The notes below the pieces were generated by a model that ran no database searches, was not told the DNA's origin, and saw nothing but the letters and a program-made list of their open reading frames with translations. Source: an uncultured Prevotella sp. (GTDB lineage Bacteria > Bacteroidota > Bacteroidia > Bacteroidales > Bacteroidaceae). From it: a DNA stretch of 38,064 nucleotides. This document shows positions 8,674-17,095 of the stretch, one piece after another (the stretch's first letter is position 1; the number at the start of each line of letters is the position of its first letter). Made by a program: the position numbers and the translations under genes. Location: NCBI GenBank assembly GCA_900550035.1, contig URQS01000031.1, positions 1 through 38,064 on the forward strand, in the 5' to 3' direction.

Positions 8674-8834
8674 CCCTACCCCCAACCCCTCCCCCGCAGG
8701 GAGGGGAGTAATGTGATTTTGTTGGGATGAGAGATAGTTGGCTGTATGATTTATTAATTGATTATTGTAAAATTCCTATTAAGCAGTCGGTTCATACCGC
8801 TCCCCTCCCTGCGGGGGAGGGGCCGGGGGTGGGG
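8674..8834. repeat. GC-rich inverted repeat pair between porX and tsaE
   Basis: Segment 8674-8708 (ACCCCTCCCCCGCAGGGAGG core) recurs in inverted orientation at 8800-8834. Each arm is also self-complementary (CCCCTCCC with GGGAGGGG). The roughly 90 bases between the arms are AT-rich and non-coding. The layout resembles a small element with terminal inverted repeats. No target-site duplication is obvious. Confidence 0.75.
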
Positions 8835-8842
8835 CTTTTCTT

Positions 8843-10390
8843 CTACCTCTTCTTCAGCGTAACGAGCGGAATGAGCATTTCCTCCATTGATATTCCACCG
8901 TGCTGGAACGTGTCCTTATAGTACGACACGTAGTAGTTGTAGTTGTTGGGATAAGCCAGGAAGGAGTTGCCCGTAGCGAAAACGTACGACGTGGAGAGGT
9001 TGGGCGCAGGCAATTGTGCCTCGTGCGGATTCTTGACAACAAACACATCCTTCGACTGGCAGTTGAGATTCTTGCCGAGTTTGTAGCGCAGGTTGGTGTT
9101 GGTGTTGCGGTCGCCGATTATCTTTATGGGCTTCGAAGCCCTGATACTTCCGTGGTCGGTGGTGAGGATAACGGTGCAGTCGGTCTGTGCGAGAGCCTTA
9201 ATCAGTTCGCCAACTACCGAGTGTCGGAACCACGAGAGGGTTATGCTGCGATAAGCCGACTCGTTGTTGGCAAGCTCGCGCACCATCTTCGACTCTGTAC
9301 GTGCGTGCGACAGCATGTCGATGAAGTTCAACACCACGACGTTTATGTCGTTCTTGGTAAGCTCGCCGAGTCGTTCGACGAGCCGTTCGGCTGCTGCCGA
9401 GTCATTGATCTTGTGGTATGAGAATGTATCGTGGCGACGATAGCGTTCTATCTGCGTACGTACGAGCGGCTCCTCGTTGATGTTCTTGCCCTCCTCTTCG
9501 TCCTCGTCCACCCACAAGTCGGGAAACATATGCTCTATTTGTTCGGGCATCAAGCCCGAGAATATGGCGTTACGGGCATACTGCGTGGCTGTAGGCAGGA
9601 TGCTCATGTACATGTCTTCATTGACATCGAACATCTCGCCTATGTCCTGGGCGAGCGTGCGCCACTGGTCGTAACGGAAGTTGTCGATAACAACGAGAAA
9701 CACTTTCTCGCCATTATTTACCGCCGGAAACACACGATTCTTGAATATATCCGGACTCATTAGCGGCCTTTGCGTTGTGCCGGGAGCCACCCACGTCAGA
9801 TAGTTCTTTCGAACGAACTTGGCAAAGGCGTTGTTGGCCTCCTCCTTCTGCATCTGCAGCATCTCGGTCATACCGGAATCAGCCGAACTGAGTTCGAGTT
9901 CCCAACGCACAAGGCGGCGGTATATGTCCTTCCAGTCGTCCAGAGTGCTGCAGTCCATGATGCGCATTGCAATGTCCTGAGACTCCTTGCGATAGCCGGT
10001 CTGGGTCACTTCGGTGACAATCTGCTTCTTGTGGATGTTCTTTTTGAGTGCGAGCAGAATCTGACTGGGGTTGACTGGCTTAATCAGATAGTCGGCAATC
10101 TTCTGTCCTATGGCCTGATCCATGATGTTCTCCTCCTCACTCTTCGTAACCATTACGATAGGCGTGGATGGCGAAATTTCCTTTATCTGCTGCAAGGTTT
10201 CGAGTCCGGTGATTCCAGGCATCATCTCGTCGAGCAGCACGAGGTCGAAATTGCGCTTACGACACTCCTCTATAGCGTCGTTGCCGTTGTTGACGGTAGT
10301 GACGTCGTAGCCTTTCTTCTCCAAAAAGATAATGTGGGCGCGCAGCATCTCAATCTCGTCGTCTACCCACAGCAAGTGTCCTGTAGTCAT
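8843..10390 (-). CDS. porX: PorX-type response regulator with PglZ domain
   Basis: 515 residues. The N-terminal receiver domain (about 1-120) has the acidic pair DD at 10-11, the phospho-acceptor Asp54 (LLDEMMPG), Thr82 and Lys104 (IKPVNP). A helical linker leads to a C-terminal PglZ/alkaline-phosphatase-like domain from about residue 210, with VVIDNFRYDQW and the metal-binding-like motif LTTDHGS. This is the PorX architecture. PorX works with the sensor PorY in Porphyromonas to control type IX secretion genes. It follows the porW-like gene by 14 bases, so the two are likely co-transcribed. The partner kinase is not in the window. Confidence 0.92.
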   Translation of the reverse strand: MTTGHLLWVDDEIEMLRAHIIFLEKKGYDVTTVNNGNDAIEECRKRNFDLVLLDEMMPGITGLETLQQIKEISPSTPIVMVTKSEEENIMDQAIGQKIADYLIKPVNPSQILLALKKNIHKKQIVTEVTQTGYRKESQDIAMRIMDCSTLDDWKDIYRRLVRWELELSSADSGMTEMLQMQKEEANNAFAKFVRKNYLTWVAPGTTQRPLMSPDIFKNRVFPAVNNGEKVFLVVIDNFRYDQWRTLAQDIGEMFDVNEDMYMSILPTATQYARNAIFSGLMPEQIEHMFPDLWVDEDEEEGKNINEEPLVRTQIERYRRHDTFSYHKINDSAAAERLVERLGELTKNDINVVVLNFIDMLSHARTESKMVRELANNESAYRSITLSWFRHSVVGELIKALAQTDCTVILTTDHGSIRASKPIKIIGDRNTNTNLRYKLGKNLNCQSKDVFVVKNPHEAQLPAPNLSTSYVFATGNSFLAYPNNYNYYVSYYKDTFQHGGISMEEMLIPLVTLKKR

Positions 10391-10404
10391 ATTGCTATAT
10401 TATT

Positions 10405-13400
10405 TTAAAAGCCTTCGAGGTCATAATATTCGTCACTTAAGTCCTCTACCACCTTGTTTTCTTTCTTTTTATTTGTCTTATTGTCAACCTTCTTATTATC
10501 AACTTTCTTACTGTCAACCTTTTTGTCGTCAACCTTCTTGTTGACATTGTCGTTGTTTATGACGGGGCTGACATTTGGCACATCCGGACCTACAGTGTCG
10601 TCGGGCTGCTGTTCAGGGGTATAGTCGGGCTCGTTGAGCAACGGCTCGTCGGTAATCTTGAGCGGTGCGAAGTGGCGCGTGTAGAAACGATCGTAGTCGT
10701 CGTAGCTGAACTGCTGACCGAGCAACTTGCGATTCTCCTCGCTCACAATCACGCTGCGAGCGTGTGCCATAAGTTGTGCCACGGGCTTCTGACTGTGCAG
10801 CTGTCGGGCGTATTGCAGAGCCTCGTCGTAGTTGCGGAAACCGCTTATGGTCATGCTATGCAGTCCGCCCACGTCCTCGATGGCAATGTCGAAGTTGCGA
10901 ACCAGGTAGCTCGTGAAGTTGTAACGGGCTATATTGAATAGCAAACGGTTCTCGTCGACCGAGTCGGGAGCATAGACAGCCATGTATACGAACGGAGTGT
11001 TGCGCTCGTCCGACAACTGTCGGGTTGCGATAGAGTCGCTGTCGGCAAGCACGGCAGCACGACGTTGCCATACATCGTCAATGTCAAACTTGCCGCCATA
11101 GAGTCGTCTACCCTCGCCCACTCCCTTAACAATCATGCCTGCGAGTGGTGCCACACCGCTCTCGGGATACTTCTCCACCACAGTGCGCATATCCTCAACA
11201 CATCCTGCAGCATCACCGTTGTTCAGCTTGGACAGTCCGCCGATGAATACAAACTTGTCGCGGTTGGCTCCAAGAGCAAACCTACTGCCCGAAACCTCCA
11301 CGCCAGCCATGACTTCGTTGTAGCGACCTGCCTTGAAGGCATCGTATGTAGCGGCGTAGAGCGAGTCTTCGATGTGTACGCCAAAGCTTGCGTTCTCCAC
11401 ATAATTGGGGTCGGACAGCAGCACGGTCAATTCGTTGTGGGGATAGTTGCGCTGCAGCAGGTCGACATAAGTATCGGCTGTGGCCTTATCACCCTTGCGC
11501 ATATACAACAAGAAGAGGTGGTAATAGGCATCGGCTGTATGCTCTGACGATTTATAGTCGCGTGTGAGACGCAGCAGACTGCGCTCGGAGAGCATGAGAT
11601 TGTCGAGCTTGTCCTTGAATATCACGCCCGCATTATACAGACCGTCCATTATCAGACGGTCGCTCTCAGCCTTCTGTTCGTCGGTGAATGGTATCTGCGC
11701 CAAGTAGTATTCGCGCTGGTGCGGGTCGGCAACTGCGCTGTCGGGCAGAGTCGCAGGAATCGAATCGGCAACAAGCTCTGTAGTATCAACCACAGCCTCA
11801 TCGTCGTTATTGCCCACAGCCACAACCGTCTTGTTGGTGCGTCGCCAGTTGTCTACGTTCTCGCGCTTGCCCCACAGTTTCCGGAAAGCAGTCTTGCCCT
11901 GGCTCACAGCCATAGGATTGTAGAAGTACCATTGTGCCTTGTCGCCTTTCATGGCGGCTGAAGTGCTGCTGTTTAGAGGTCGTTGCCGGTTCAACCGGTT
12001 TGAATTGCCCGTGCCCATTGCGCCATTCGGCTGCGTGCCGTTGCCTGATTCCTGTTCGGCCTTGAGCCGTTGCTCCTCGCGCTCCTTGCGCTTGAGCTGC
12101 GTGATAACGCGGTCGATGGCGGCATTGCGCGACGCTTCGTCCATACGGGCGAGCTGCTGCAGCGAGTCTTGCAGATGAACGCTCTCGGTGAATGGCACCA
12201 GTTCGTCGAGCACTTTGGAGCGCTGGTTGAGCTGGGCATAGTCGGGACGATCCTTGTCGAGCATTCCTATAGCCTCACCGTATGTGCGCTGAGCATCGGC
12301 ATAACGCTCTCGCGCCCAATAAATGTCGCCCAAACGTAACAGCAGCACGCCCTTCTCTATGCCCGAACGTGTGGCTCGTGCCGCTCCACGCTCGTAAGCA
12401 GAGATAGCCTTGGCGGTGTCGCGACGTGCCATATATATATTGCCGATGGCATAATATACCTGGTCGAGATAGTCCTTGTTCTTATCAGAAGCCGCCATTC
12501 GCTTCAGTCGGGCTATCATCTTGTTCGACTGCGAGCCCGACATCACCTCGGTCATGGCTATACGTGCGTTGAACTCCACCTCGTAGGGCGGATTCTGCCT
12601 TATCACACGACGATAGGCATCGGTGGCAGCCGTCTTGTTGCCGAGCAGGGTCTGTATCTGTCCCATGATGAACCACTCGCGTGCACGCTGCTTGCGTCGC
12701 ATCTCGTGACGTATCACACGGCGCAGATATACAGCAGCGTTCTTGTAGTCGGCGGTGCGCAGATAGTAGTCGGTGAGCGTATAGTCCCACTCCTTCTGTG
12801 CAGCCCAGTGTATTGAGTCGCGCTGAGTTTCGCGTATCACATCCTCGGCGTCATAGTTCCACTCTTCCTCTACATAGCATTTGGCAAGCCAAGCTCGCGC
12901 CTTGCCGTATATGGCAGGCTGTGTGCGAAAGAGTCGCGACATGTAGGCGAAGGTTGAAGCAGCCTCATCAAAGTCGCCTTTGTAGAACTGCGAGCGCCCC
13001 ATCAGCATCCATGCACGCCACAAGAAGGGATTGTATTCGCGGCGCGATAGCCATTCGCGGTCGCGTTGGGTCTTGCGCCGCTTCTTGTCCCACACCGGAC
13101 GGCGCTTTATGCTGTGCAGTCGGATAGTCTTCTGACACTTCTCAATGGCACGCTCATATCCAGCCTTGCCCAACTCTCGGCTCTGCTTGTTTGCCACGGT
13201 ATATAGCGGCAGCAGCTCGGTGTAGTTGTCGCGGTTGCCGTTCTCCTTCTCTTCGGATGCGTCGATGTACGCCAACGTACCATTATAATATGTATTGTAG
13301 CGTGCCTTGAAGGCGTGCCAGCGGCGTGTCATGGCTGTATTCTTCTGCGTAGAGCATCCTGTCGCCGAGATGATGATGACGGCAACAAACAGGAATATGA

Positions 13401-13422
13401 TGTATCGGGAACGCAGGAACAC
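10405..13422 (-). CDS. porW: PorW/SprE-type TPR lipoprotein of type IX secretion
   Basis: A 1005-residue lipoprotein. A hydrophobic leader ends in SATGC (Cys23). It is followed by RRWHAFKARYNTYYNG, a segment typical of the PorW/SprE family. Tetratricopeptide-like helical repeats fill about residues 90-450 and recur in the C-terminal half. The central part (about 440-540) is charged and probably disordered. The last 50 residues hold a lysine-rich tandem repeat of the KKVDN type. PorW/SprE is needed for type IX secretion and for gliding in relatives. The intergenic sequence just upstream of the start is a 21-base tandem repeat. It is followed closely by porX. Confidence 0.88.
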   Translation of the reverse strand: MFLRSRYIIFLFVAVIIISATGCSTQKNTAMTRRWHAFKARYNTYYNGTLAYIDASEEKENGNRDNYTELLPLYTVANKQSRELGKAGYERAIEKCQKTIRLHSIKRRPVWDKKRRKTQRDREWLSRREYNPFLWRAWMLMGRSQFYKGDFDEAASTFAYMSRLFRTQPAIYGKARAWLAKCYVEEEWNYDAEDVIRETQRDSIHWAAQKEWDYTLTDYYLRTADYKNAAVYLRRVIRHEMRRKQRAREWFIMGQIQTLLGNKTAATDAYRRVIRQNPPYEVEFNARIAMTEVMSGSQSNKMIARLKRMAASDKNKDYLDQVYYAIGNIYMARRDTAKAISAYERGAARATRSGIEKGVLLLRLGDIYWARERYADAQRTYGEAIGMLDKDRPDYAQLNQRSKVLDELVPFTESVHLQDSLQQLARMDEASRNAAIDRVITQLKRKEREEQRLKAEQESGNGTQPNGAMGTGNSNRLNRQRPLNSSTSAAMKGDKAQWYFYNPMAVSQGKTAFRKLWGKRENVDNWRRTNKTVVAVGNNDDEAVVDTTELVADSIPATLPDSAVADPHQREYYLAQIPFTDEQKAESDRLIMDGLYNAGVIFKDKLDNLMLSERSLLRLTRDYKSSEHTADAYYHLFLLYMRKGDKATADTYVDLLQRNYPHNELTVLLSDPNYVENASFGVHIEDSLYAATYDAFKAGRYNEVMAGVEVSGSRFALGANRDKFVFIGGLSKLNNGDAAGCVEDMRTVVEKYPESGVAPLAGMIVKGVGEGRRLYGGKFDIDDVWQRRAAVLADSDSIATRQLSDERNTPFVYMAVYAPDSVDENRLLFNIARYNFTSYLVRNFDIAIEDVGGLHSMTISGFRNYDEALQYARQLHSQKPVAQLMAHARSVIVSEENRKLLGQQFSYDDYDRFYTRHFAPLKITDEPLLNEPDYTPEQQPDDTVGPDVPNVSPVINNDNVNKKVDDKKVDSKKVDNKKVDNKTNKKKENKVVEDLSDEYYDLEGF

Positions 13423-13428
13423 GGGGTT

Positions 13429-13484
13429 TTGAATGTTGAATGTTGAGGGTTGAATGTTGAATGTTGAGGGTTGAATGTTGAATG
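13429..13484. repeat. 21-base tandem repeat directly before porW
   Basis: The unit TTGAATGTTGAATGTTGAGGG (plus strand), itself built from a 7-base TTGAATG repeat, occurs at 13429-13449 and 13450-13470, with a partial third copy at 13471-13484. It fills nearly all of the 63 bases between the upstream gene's stop and the porW start codon. Confidence 0.9.
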
Positions 13485-13485
13485 A

Positions 13486-13878
13486 TTAATTGGTGCGGAG
13501 CATGTACACTTCGTCTTTTATCTGGTCGGGCAGTTCGATGCCACGCAAATGCAGGCTGCGGCACCATGCAGCCACTTCGTCCTGGCGCATGGTATAGAGC
13601 ACATCGGAGAACTGCTCTGCCTCGTCGTCGGTGTAACTGTCGGACTGCCGTCCGCTGAAAGCGTCGAGTTCTTCGTCGTCGAAATACTCTATTGGTTTGG
13701 TCGACGCCTCCATCATGCAGTCTTGCTCACACTTAGTCTCAGGTGTACCGTTGCATGTGGCACACGTCTGCTCCACCTTAATAGGAGCATCTTCGACATT
13801 CTTGCCGCGCGAAGCCACCTTTGAGGCAATGCCCACTATTACGCCAAGCAGAAGTATTGAAACAATCAGAATCAGCAT
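13486..13878 (-). CDS. Small membrane-anchored protein of unknown function
   Basis: 130 residues. A single N-terminal membrane helix (about residues 2-20, LILIVSILLLGVIVGIAS) is followed by a CxxC-xn-C-x3-C cysteine cluster (CATC near residue 39, CEQDC near 49). An acidic linker and a helical C-terminus ending VYMLRTN follow. I do not recognise a named family. The cysteines could bind metal, but this is not established. It sits between aroA (22-base gap) and porW on one strand, so it is probably in the same operon. Confidence 0.8.
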   Translation of the reverse strand: MLILIVSILLLGVIVGIASKVASRGKNVEDAPIKVEQTCATCNGTPETKCEQDCMMEASTKPIEYFDDEELDAFSGRQSDSYTDDEAEQFSDVLYTMRQDEVAAWCRSLHLRGIELPDQIKDEVYMLRTN

Positions 13879-13900
13879 TATTGTTTAATGTATTTGTTTG

Positions 13901-15154
13901 CTACTTAATCTTCTCGATAGTCCATCCCGCCTTCTCCAAATCGTCCCAGAACTGCGGATACGACTTGGTCACTACATACGGGTCGTTGATTCGGAGTCCG
14001 GGGAACTTGATGGCAGCAGGTGCAAACGCCATAGCCATACGATGGTCTTCGTATGTATCGATTGGCTCAAATGTAGGTTCGCACATAGCTCCGTCCCATA
14101 TCAGCGTGTCGTTGTTCTCGTCGCGCAACACATATCCCAGCTTGCGCAATTCGCGTTTCAAGGCTTCTATGCGGTCGGTCTCCTTGATTTTAAGACTCGC
14201 CAGTCCGGTGAACTTGAAGGGTATGTTGAGCAATGCGCACGTCACGACAACGGTCTGCGCCAGGTCGGGAGCCGAAATGAAGTCGTAGTCGAGTCGCGAC
14301 AGCATGCAACGCTGCTTCTTGAGCGTAACTGTAGGCATAGCGTCATTGTCGGCGCGCTCGGCGAAACGGGTCTTCACGCCCATCAGCGAGTATATGTACT
14401 TGACGATAGAGTCGCCCTGTTTTGAAGCGTCCATGAGTCCTTCAAACATCAGTTGCGATTCGGTATCGTCCGTAAGCGCCATCATCTCATACCAATAAGA
14501 CGAAGCACTCCAGTCGCTTTCTATCAGATACTTGTGCTGATTGTACGGATGTGGATTCACCTTAACGGTCTCCATATCGCTCCAGTCGGCATCGGCACCA
14601 AACTCGCGCATCATCCACAGCGTGAGGTCGATGTACGGACGCGATATGATGCCGCCCGTCATGCGCAGCTCAAGTCCGTTCTTGAGCACCGGACCGATCA
14701 TCAGCAGCGCCGAGATGTACTGCGAACTGACGTTGCCCGGAATCTCCAGATAGCCTCCTTCGAGCGGATGTCCCTTGATGCGGAGCGGCGGATAGCCCTC
14801 GTTGGCAACGTATTCGATGTCGGCACCGAGATAGCGCAGCGCGTCAACGAGTATGCCTATGGGACGGTTCTTCATGCGTTCGGTTCCGGTGATGACGTGC
14901 TCGCCGGGCGTAACAGACAGATAGGCGGTCATGAAGCGCATGGCAGTGCCTGCCGCCTTGATGTCAATAACGTCGGGATTGTTCATCAAGGCGTTCACCA
15001 CAACTTCGGTGTCATCGCACACCGAGAGATTCTGCGGCAACACATCGCTGTTGGACAGAGCGTGTATGATGAGCGCGCGGTTGCTGATACTCTTTGATGC
15101 GGGGAGTTTTATAGTGGCGTTGAAATTTTCAGGTGCCTTGAGTCTGTATTGCAT
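13901..15154 (-). CDS. aroA: 3-phosphoshikimate 1-carboxyvinyltransferase (EPSP synthase)
   Basis: 417 residues, near the usual family length. It makes EPSP from shikimate-3-phosphate and phosphoenolpyruvate in the shikimate pathway to aromatic amino acids. Visible motifs are the N-terminal LPASKSISNRAL, the PEP-site segment GTAMRFMTAYLS near residue 90, and KETDRIEALKRELRKLG near residue 325. It starts the minus-strand run aroA, small membrane protein, porW, porX. A well-formed promoter lies 62 bases upstream of the start codon. Confidence 0.96.
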   Translation of the reverse strand: MQYRLKAPENFNATIKLPASKSISNRALIIHALSNSDVLPQNLSVCDDTEVVVNALMNNPDVIDIKAAGTAMRFMTAYLSVTPGEHVITGTERMKNRPIGILVDALRYLGADIEYVANEGYPPLRIKGHPLEGGYLEIPGNVSSQYISALLMIGPVLKNGLELRMTGGIISRPYIDLTLWMMREFGADADWSDMETVKVNPHPYNQHKYLIESDWSASSYWYEMMALTDDTESQLMFEGLMDASKQGDSIVKYIYSLMGVKTRFAERADNDAMPTVTLKKQRCMLSRLDYDFISAPDLAQTVVVTCALLNIPFKFTGLASLKIKETDRIEALKRELRKLGYVLRDENNDTLIWDGAMCEPTFEPIDTYEDHRMAMAFAPAAIKFPGLRINDPYVVTKSYPQFWDDLEKAGWTIEKIK

Positions 15155-15215
15155 ATATATTTACCGTTTATTTATTATGTCAGCATTGCTGGCAATACCT
15201 TATTATATTATAGTG

Positions 15216-15246
15216 CAAAGATAAGTATTTTAATTTATTTGCCAAA
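15216..15246 (-). promoter_or_regulatory. Promoter of aroA
   Basis: On the minus strand, TTTG (15243-15246), 19 bases, then TATCTTTG (15216-15223). This fits the Bacteroidetes consensus. Confidence 0.75.
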
Positions 15247-15261
15247 ATTGTCGGCATTTTA

Positions 15262-15293
15262 TTTGGCTGTTTCATAAGAAGTGTGTATCTTTG
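15262..15293 (+). promoter_or_regulatory. Promoter of tRNA-Pro
   Basis: TTTG at 15262-15265, 20 bases, then TATCTTTG at 15286-15293. It is a near-consensus Bacteroidetes promoter ending 19 bases before the tRNA. Confidence 0.8.
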
Positions 15294-15312
15294 CACCCGC
15301 TTACAAGAAGTT

Positions 15313-15386
15313 CGGGATGTAGCGCAGTTGGTTAGCGCACGCGTCTGGGGGGCGTGAGGTCGCTGGTTCGAGTCCAGTCATCCCGA
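15313..15386 (+). tRNA. tRNA-Pro (anticodon GGG)
   Basis: A full cloverleaf is visible: acceptor CGGGATG/CATCCCG, D-stem GCGC/GCGC and anticodon loop CTGGGGG with anticodon GGG (reads CCC/CCU). The T-arm is GCTGG-TTCGAGT-CCAGT, followed by discriminator A. CCA is not encoded. It has its own promoter and terminator. Confidence 0.97.
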
Positions 15387-15390
15387 CTTA

Positions 15391-15440
15391 AAAATGGGTT
15401 AAAGTGTTGCCAAACAACATTTTAACCCATTTTTTATTGT
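15391..15440 (+). terminator. Terminator after tRNA-Pro
   Basis: A long inverted repeat (AAAATGGGTTAAAGTGTTG with its complement around CCAAA) followed by a T run, starting five bases past the tRNA. Confidence 0.85.
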
Positions 15441-15532
15441 TATACGTCCGACACAACAAATCATTCATAGACACATAAAAAAAAGCCTTCTATGCATCAC
15501 GCACGGAAGACTTTCATTAATTCAAAAAATAT

Positions 15533-16072
15533 TCAAAATAATTCCTTTATCACGCTGCCGTCCATACGTCGGATGCGCATTGCGCCGTCGTCGTATGTGG
15601 CAAATGTGGGTTCGTTGCCACCCTTGGGGAAGGTTATCGAACCGAGATTGCACACTATGCCGTCGTTCTCGGCAGCCTCAAGTTTCCACAAATGAGTATG
15701 ACCGTAAACGAATATGTCGTGTGCGAGAGCCGGACGGTTCTGCTCGTTGTATACATGTCCGTGAGTGATGAACATACGTCTGCCGCCATCTACAATCAAG
15801 GCATAGTCAGCCATGATTGGAAATTCGAGCAGCATCTGGTCAACCTCAGCGTCACAGTTGCCACGCACGGCAACGATACTGTCCTTTCTTTTATTTAGCA
15901 GATCAACGATGCCCTTCGGGTCGATGCCTTCAGGAATGCGGTTGCGCGGTCCGTAGTTGAGTATGTCGCCAAGAATGAGCAGCATGTCATACTGCTCGCG
16001 GTCGTAGAAGTCGAGCACACGTTGAAGCGTGGGCAGACATCCGTGTATGTCGGATACAAGTAAGTATTTCAT
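15533..16072 (-). CDS. yfcE: YfcE-type metallophosphoesterase
   Basis: 179 residues, the normal length for YfcE/MJ0936-type phosphodiesterases. The dinuclear metal site is complete: SDIHG (Asp8, His10), LGDILNYGP (Asp36, Asn39), RGNCD, THGHVYN and YGHTH. Family members hydrolyse phosphodiesters in vitro; the natural substrate is unknown. It lies 37 bases after lptB on the same strand and is probably co-transcribed. Confidence 0.92.
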   Translation of the reverse strand: MKYLLVSDIHGCLPTLQRVLDFYDREQYDMLLILGDILNYGPRNRIPEGIDPKGIVDLLNKRKDSIVAVRGNCDAEVDQMLLEFPIMADYALIVDGGRRMFITHGHVYNEQNRPALAHDIFVYGHTHLWKLEAAENDGIVCNLGSITFPKGGNEPTFATYDDGAMRIRRMDGSVIKELF

Positions 16073-16109
16073 ATATCAATAACTTCTCTTATATGTGCTT
16101 ATCAGTGTA

Positions 16110-16952
16110 TTAGTCGTTCAGTTCACGATCCTGCTCACGCTTACGCTTCTGCTCGTCGATAAGCTGGAAGTCCTTCTTGCGCAGCACAAATGTCGAACCG
16201 AGATATTTCTCGCGTACCACCTCGTTTTCTGCCAATTCTTCGGGCTTGCCCTGGAACAGAATCCTGCCCTCAAACAACAAGTATGCACGGTCGGTGATGG
16301 TCAGCGTCTCCTGCACGTTGTGGTCGGTGATGAGGATGCCGATGTTGCGGTATTTCAATCGCCACACCACATGCTGAATCTCCTCAACGGCAATTGGGTC
16401 GACGCCGGCAAACGGCTCGTCGAGCATGATGAACTTAGGGTCGATAGCGAGACAGCGTGCAATCTCCGTGCGTCGACGCTCGCCACCCGACAACTGGTCG
16501 CCAAGGTTCTTGCGCACCTTGCCAAGATTGAAGTCGGCAATGAGTTCTTCGAGCTTGTCGAGCTGCTGCTTGCGTGTGAGAGTGGTCATCTCGAGCACAG
16601 CCATAATGTTGTCCTCGACGCTCAACTTACGGAAAACGCTCGCCTCCTGAGGCAGGTAGCCTATGCCTGAGCGTGCACGCTTGTACACCGGGAAGCTGGT
16701 TATGTCCTTGTCGCCGAGGTATATGTGTCCGTCGTTGGGCACGATGAGTCCTGTAGTCATATAGAACGACGTTGTCTTGCCGGCACCGTTCGGACCCAGA
16801 AGTCCTACAATCTCGCCCTGGCGTACATTTATCGACACATCGTTTACAACGGTACGCTTGCCGTAACGCTTCACAAGTTCCTCGGTGCGTAGCACCATAC
16901 AGTGGGGCTTAGTGTCAGCATTTGCTACCATATCTTCTATTTTATCATTCAT
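16110..16952 (-). CDS. lptB: LPS export ABC transporter ATPase LptB
   Basis: 280 residues from the ATG at 16952. It has Walker A GPNGAGKTT, the Q-loop region YLPQEASVFRKLS, the signature LSGGERRRTEIARCLA, Walker B FIMLDEPFAGVDP and an H-loop LITDH. LptB powers transport of lipopolysaccharide from the inner membrane with LptF and LptG, which are not in this window. The longest frame begins at 17015, but a promoter overlaps that extension (-7 box at 16976-16983). The start is therefore 16952 or 16961. The C-terminal charged tail (EQKRKREQDRELND) is longer than in E. coli LptB. Confidence 0.92.
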   Translation of the reverse strand: MNDKIEDMVANADTKPHCMVLRTEELVKRYGKRTVVNDVSINVRQGEIVGLLGPNGAGKTTSFYMTTGLIVPNDGHIYLGDKDITSFPVYKRARSGIGYLPQEASVFRKLSVEDNIMAVLEMTTLTRKQQLDKLEELIADFNLGKVRKNLGDQLSGGERRRTEIARCLAIDPKFIMLDEPFAGVDPIAVEEIQHVVWRLKYRNIGILITDHNVQETLTITDRAYLLFEGRILFQGKPEELAENEVVREKYLGSTFVLRKKDFQLIDEQKRKREQDRELND

Positions 16953-16975
16953 ATTTATCATATATAAAACCGATA

Positions 16976-17007
16976 CAAAGGTAAAACAAAATATCATTTC
17001 CCCCAAA
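16976..17007 (-). promoter_or_regulatory. Promoter of lptB
   Basis: On the minus strand, TTTG (17004-17007), 20 bases, then TACCTTTG (16976-16983). This shows that starts upstream of about 16968 are not used. Confidence 0.75.
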
Positions 17008-17056
17008 TAAAACACAAAAACTTAAATCTTATGAATAGTTTTTGTCTTTTTATTGC

Positions 17057-17064
17057 TACTTTTG
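17057..17064 (+). promoter_or_regulatory. -7 box of mlaE-mlaF
   Basis: TACTTTTG matches TAnnTTTG and lies 31 bases before the mlaE start. The -33 element is not clear. It is divergent from the lptB promoter. Confidence 0.55.
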
Positions 17065-17095
17065 CATTCAATATAAATAAAGCACAACCATAATT

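Noticed and set aside
8234..8716. Plus-strand frame of 160 codons
   Set aside because: It is antisense to tsaE, whose Walker A and family motifs are clear.
13283..13567. Minus-strand frame of 94 codons with repeated HSTLNIQ units
   Set aside because: It arises from the 21-base tandem repeat and overlaps the porW start and the upstream gene in other frames.
16953..17015. N-terminal extension of LptB
   Set aside because: It overlaps the lptB promoter (16976-17007) and adds a hydrophobic stretch not expected in a cytoplasmic ATPase.
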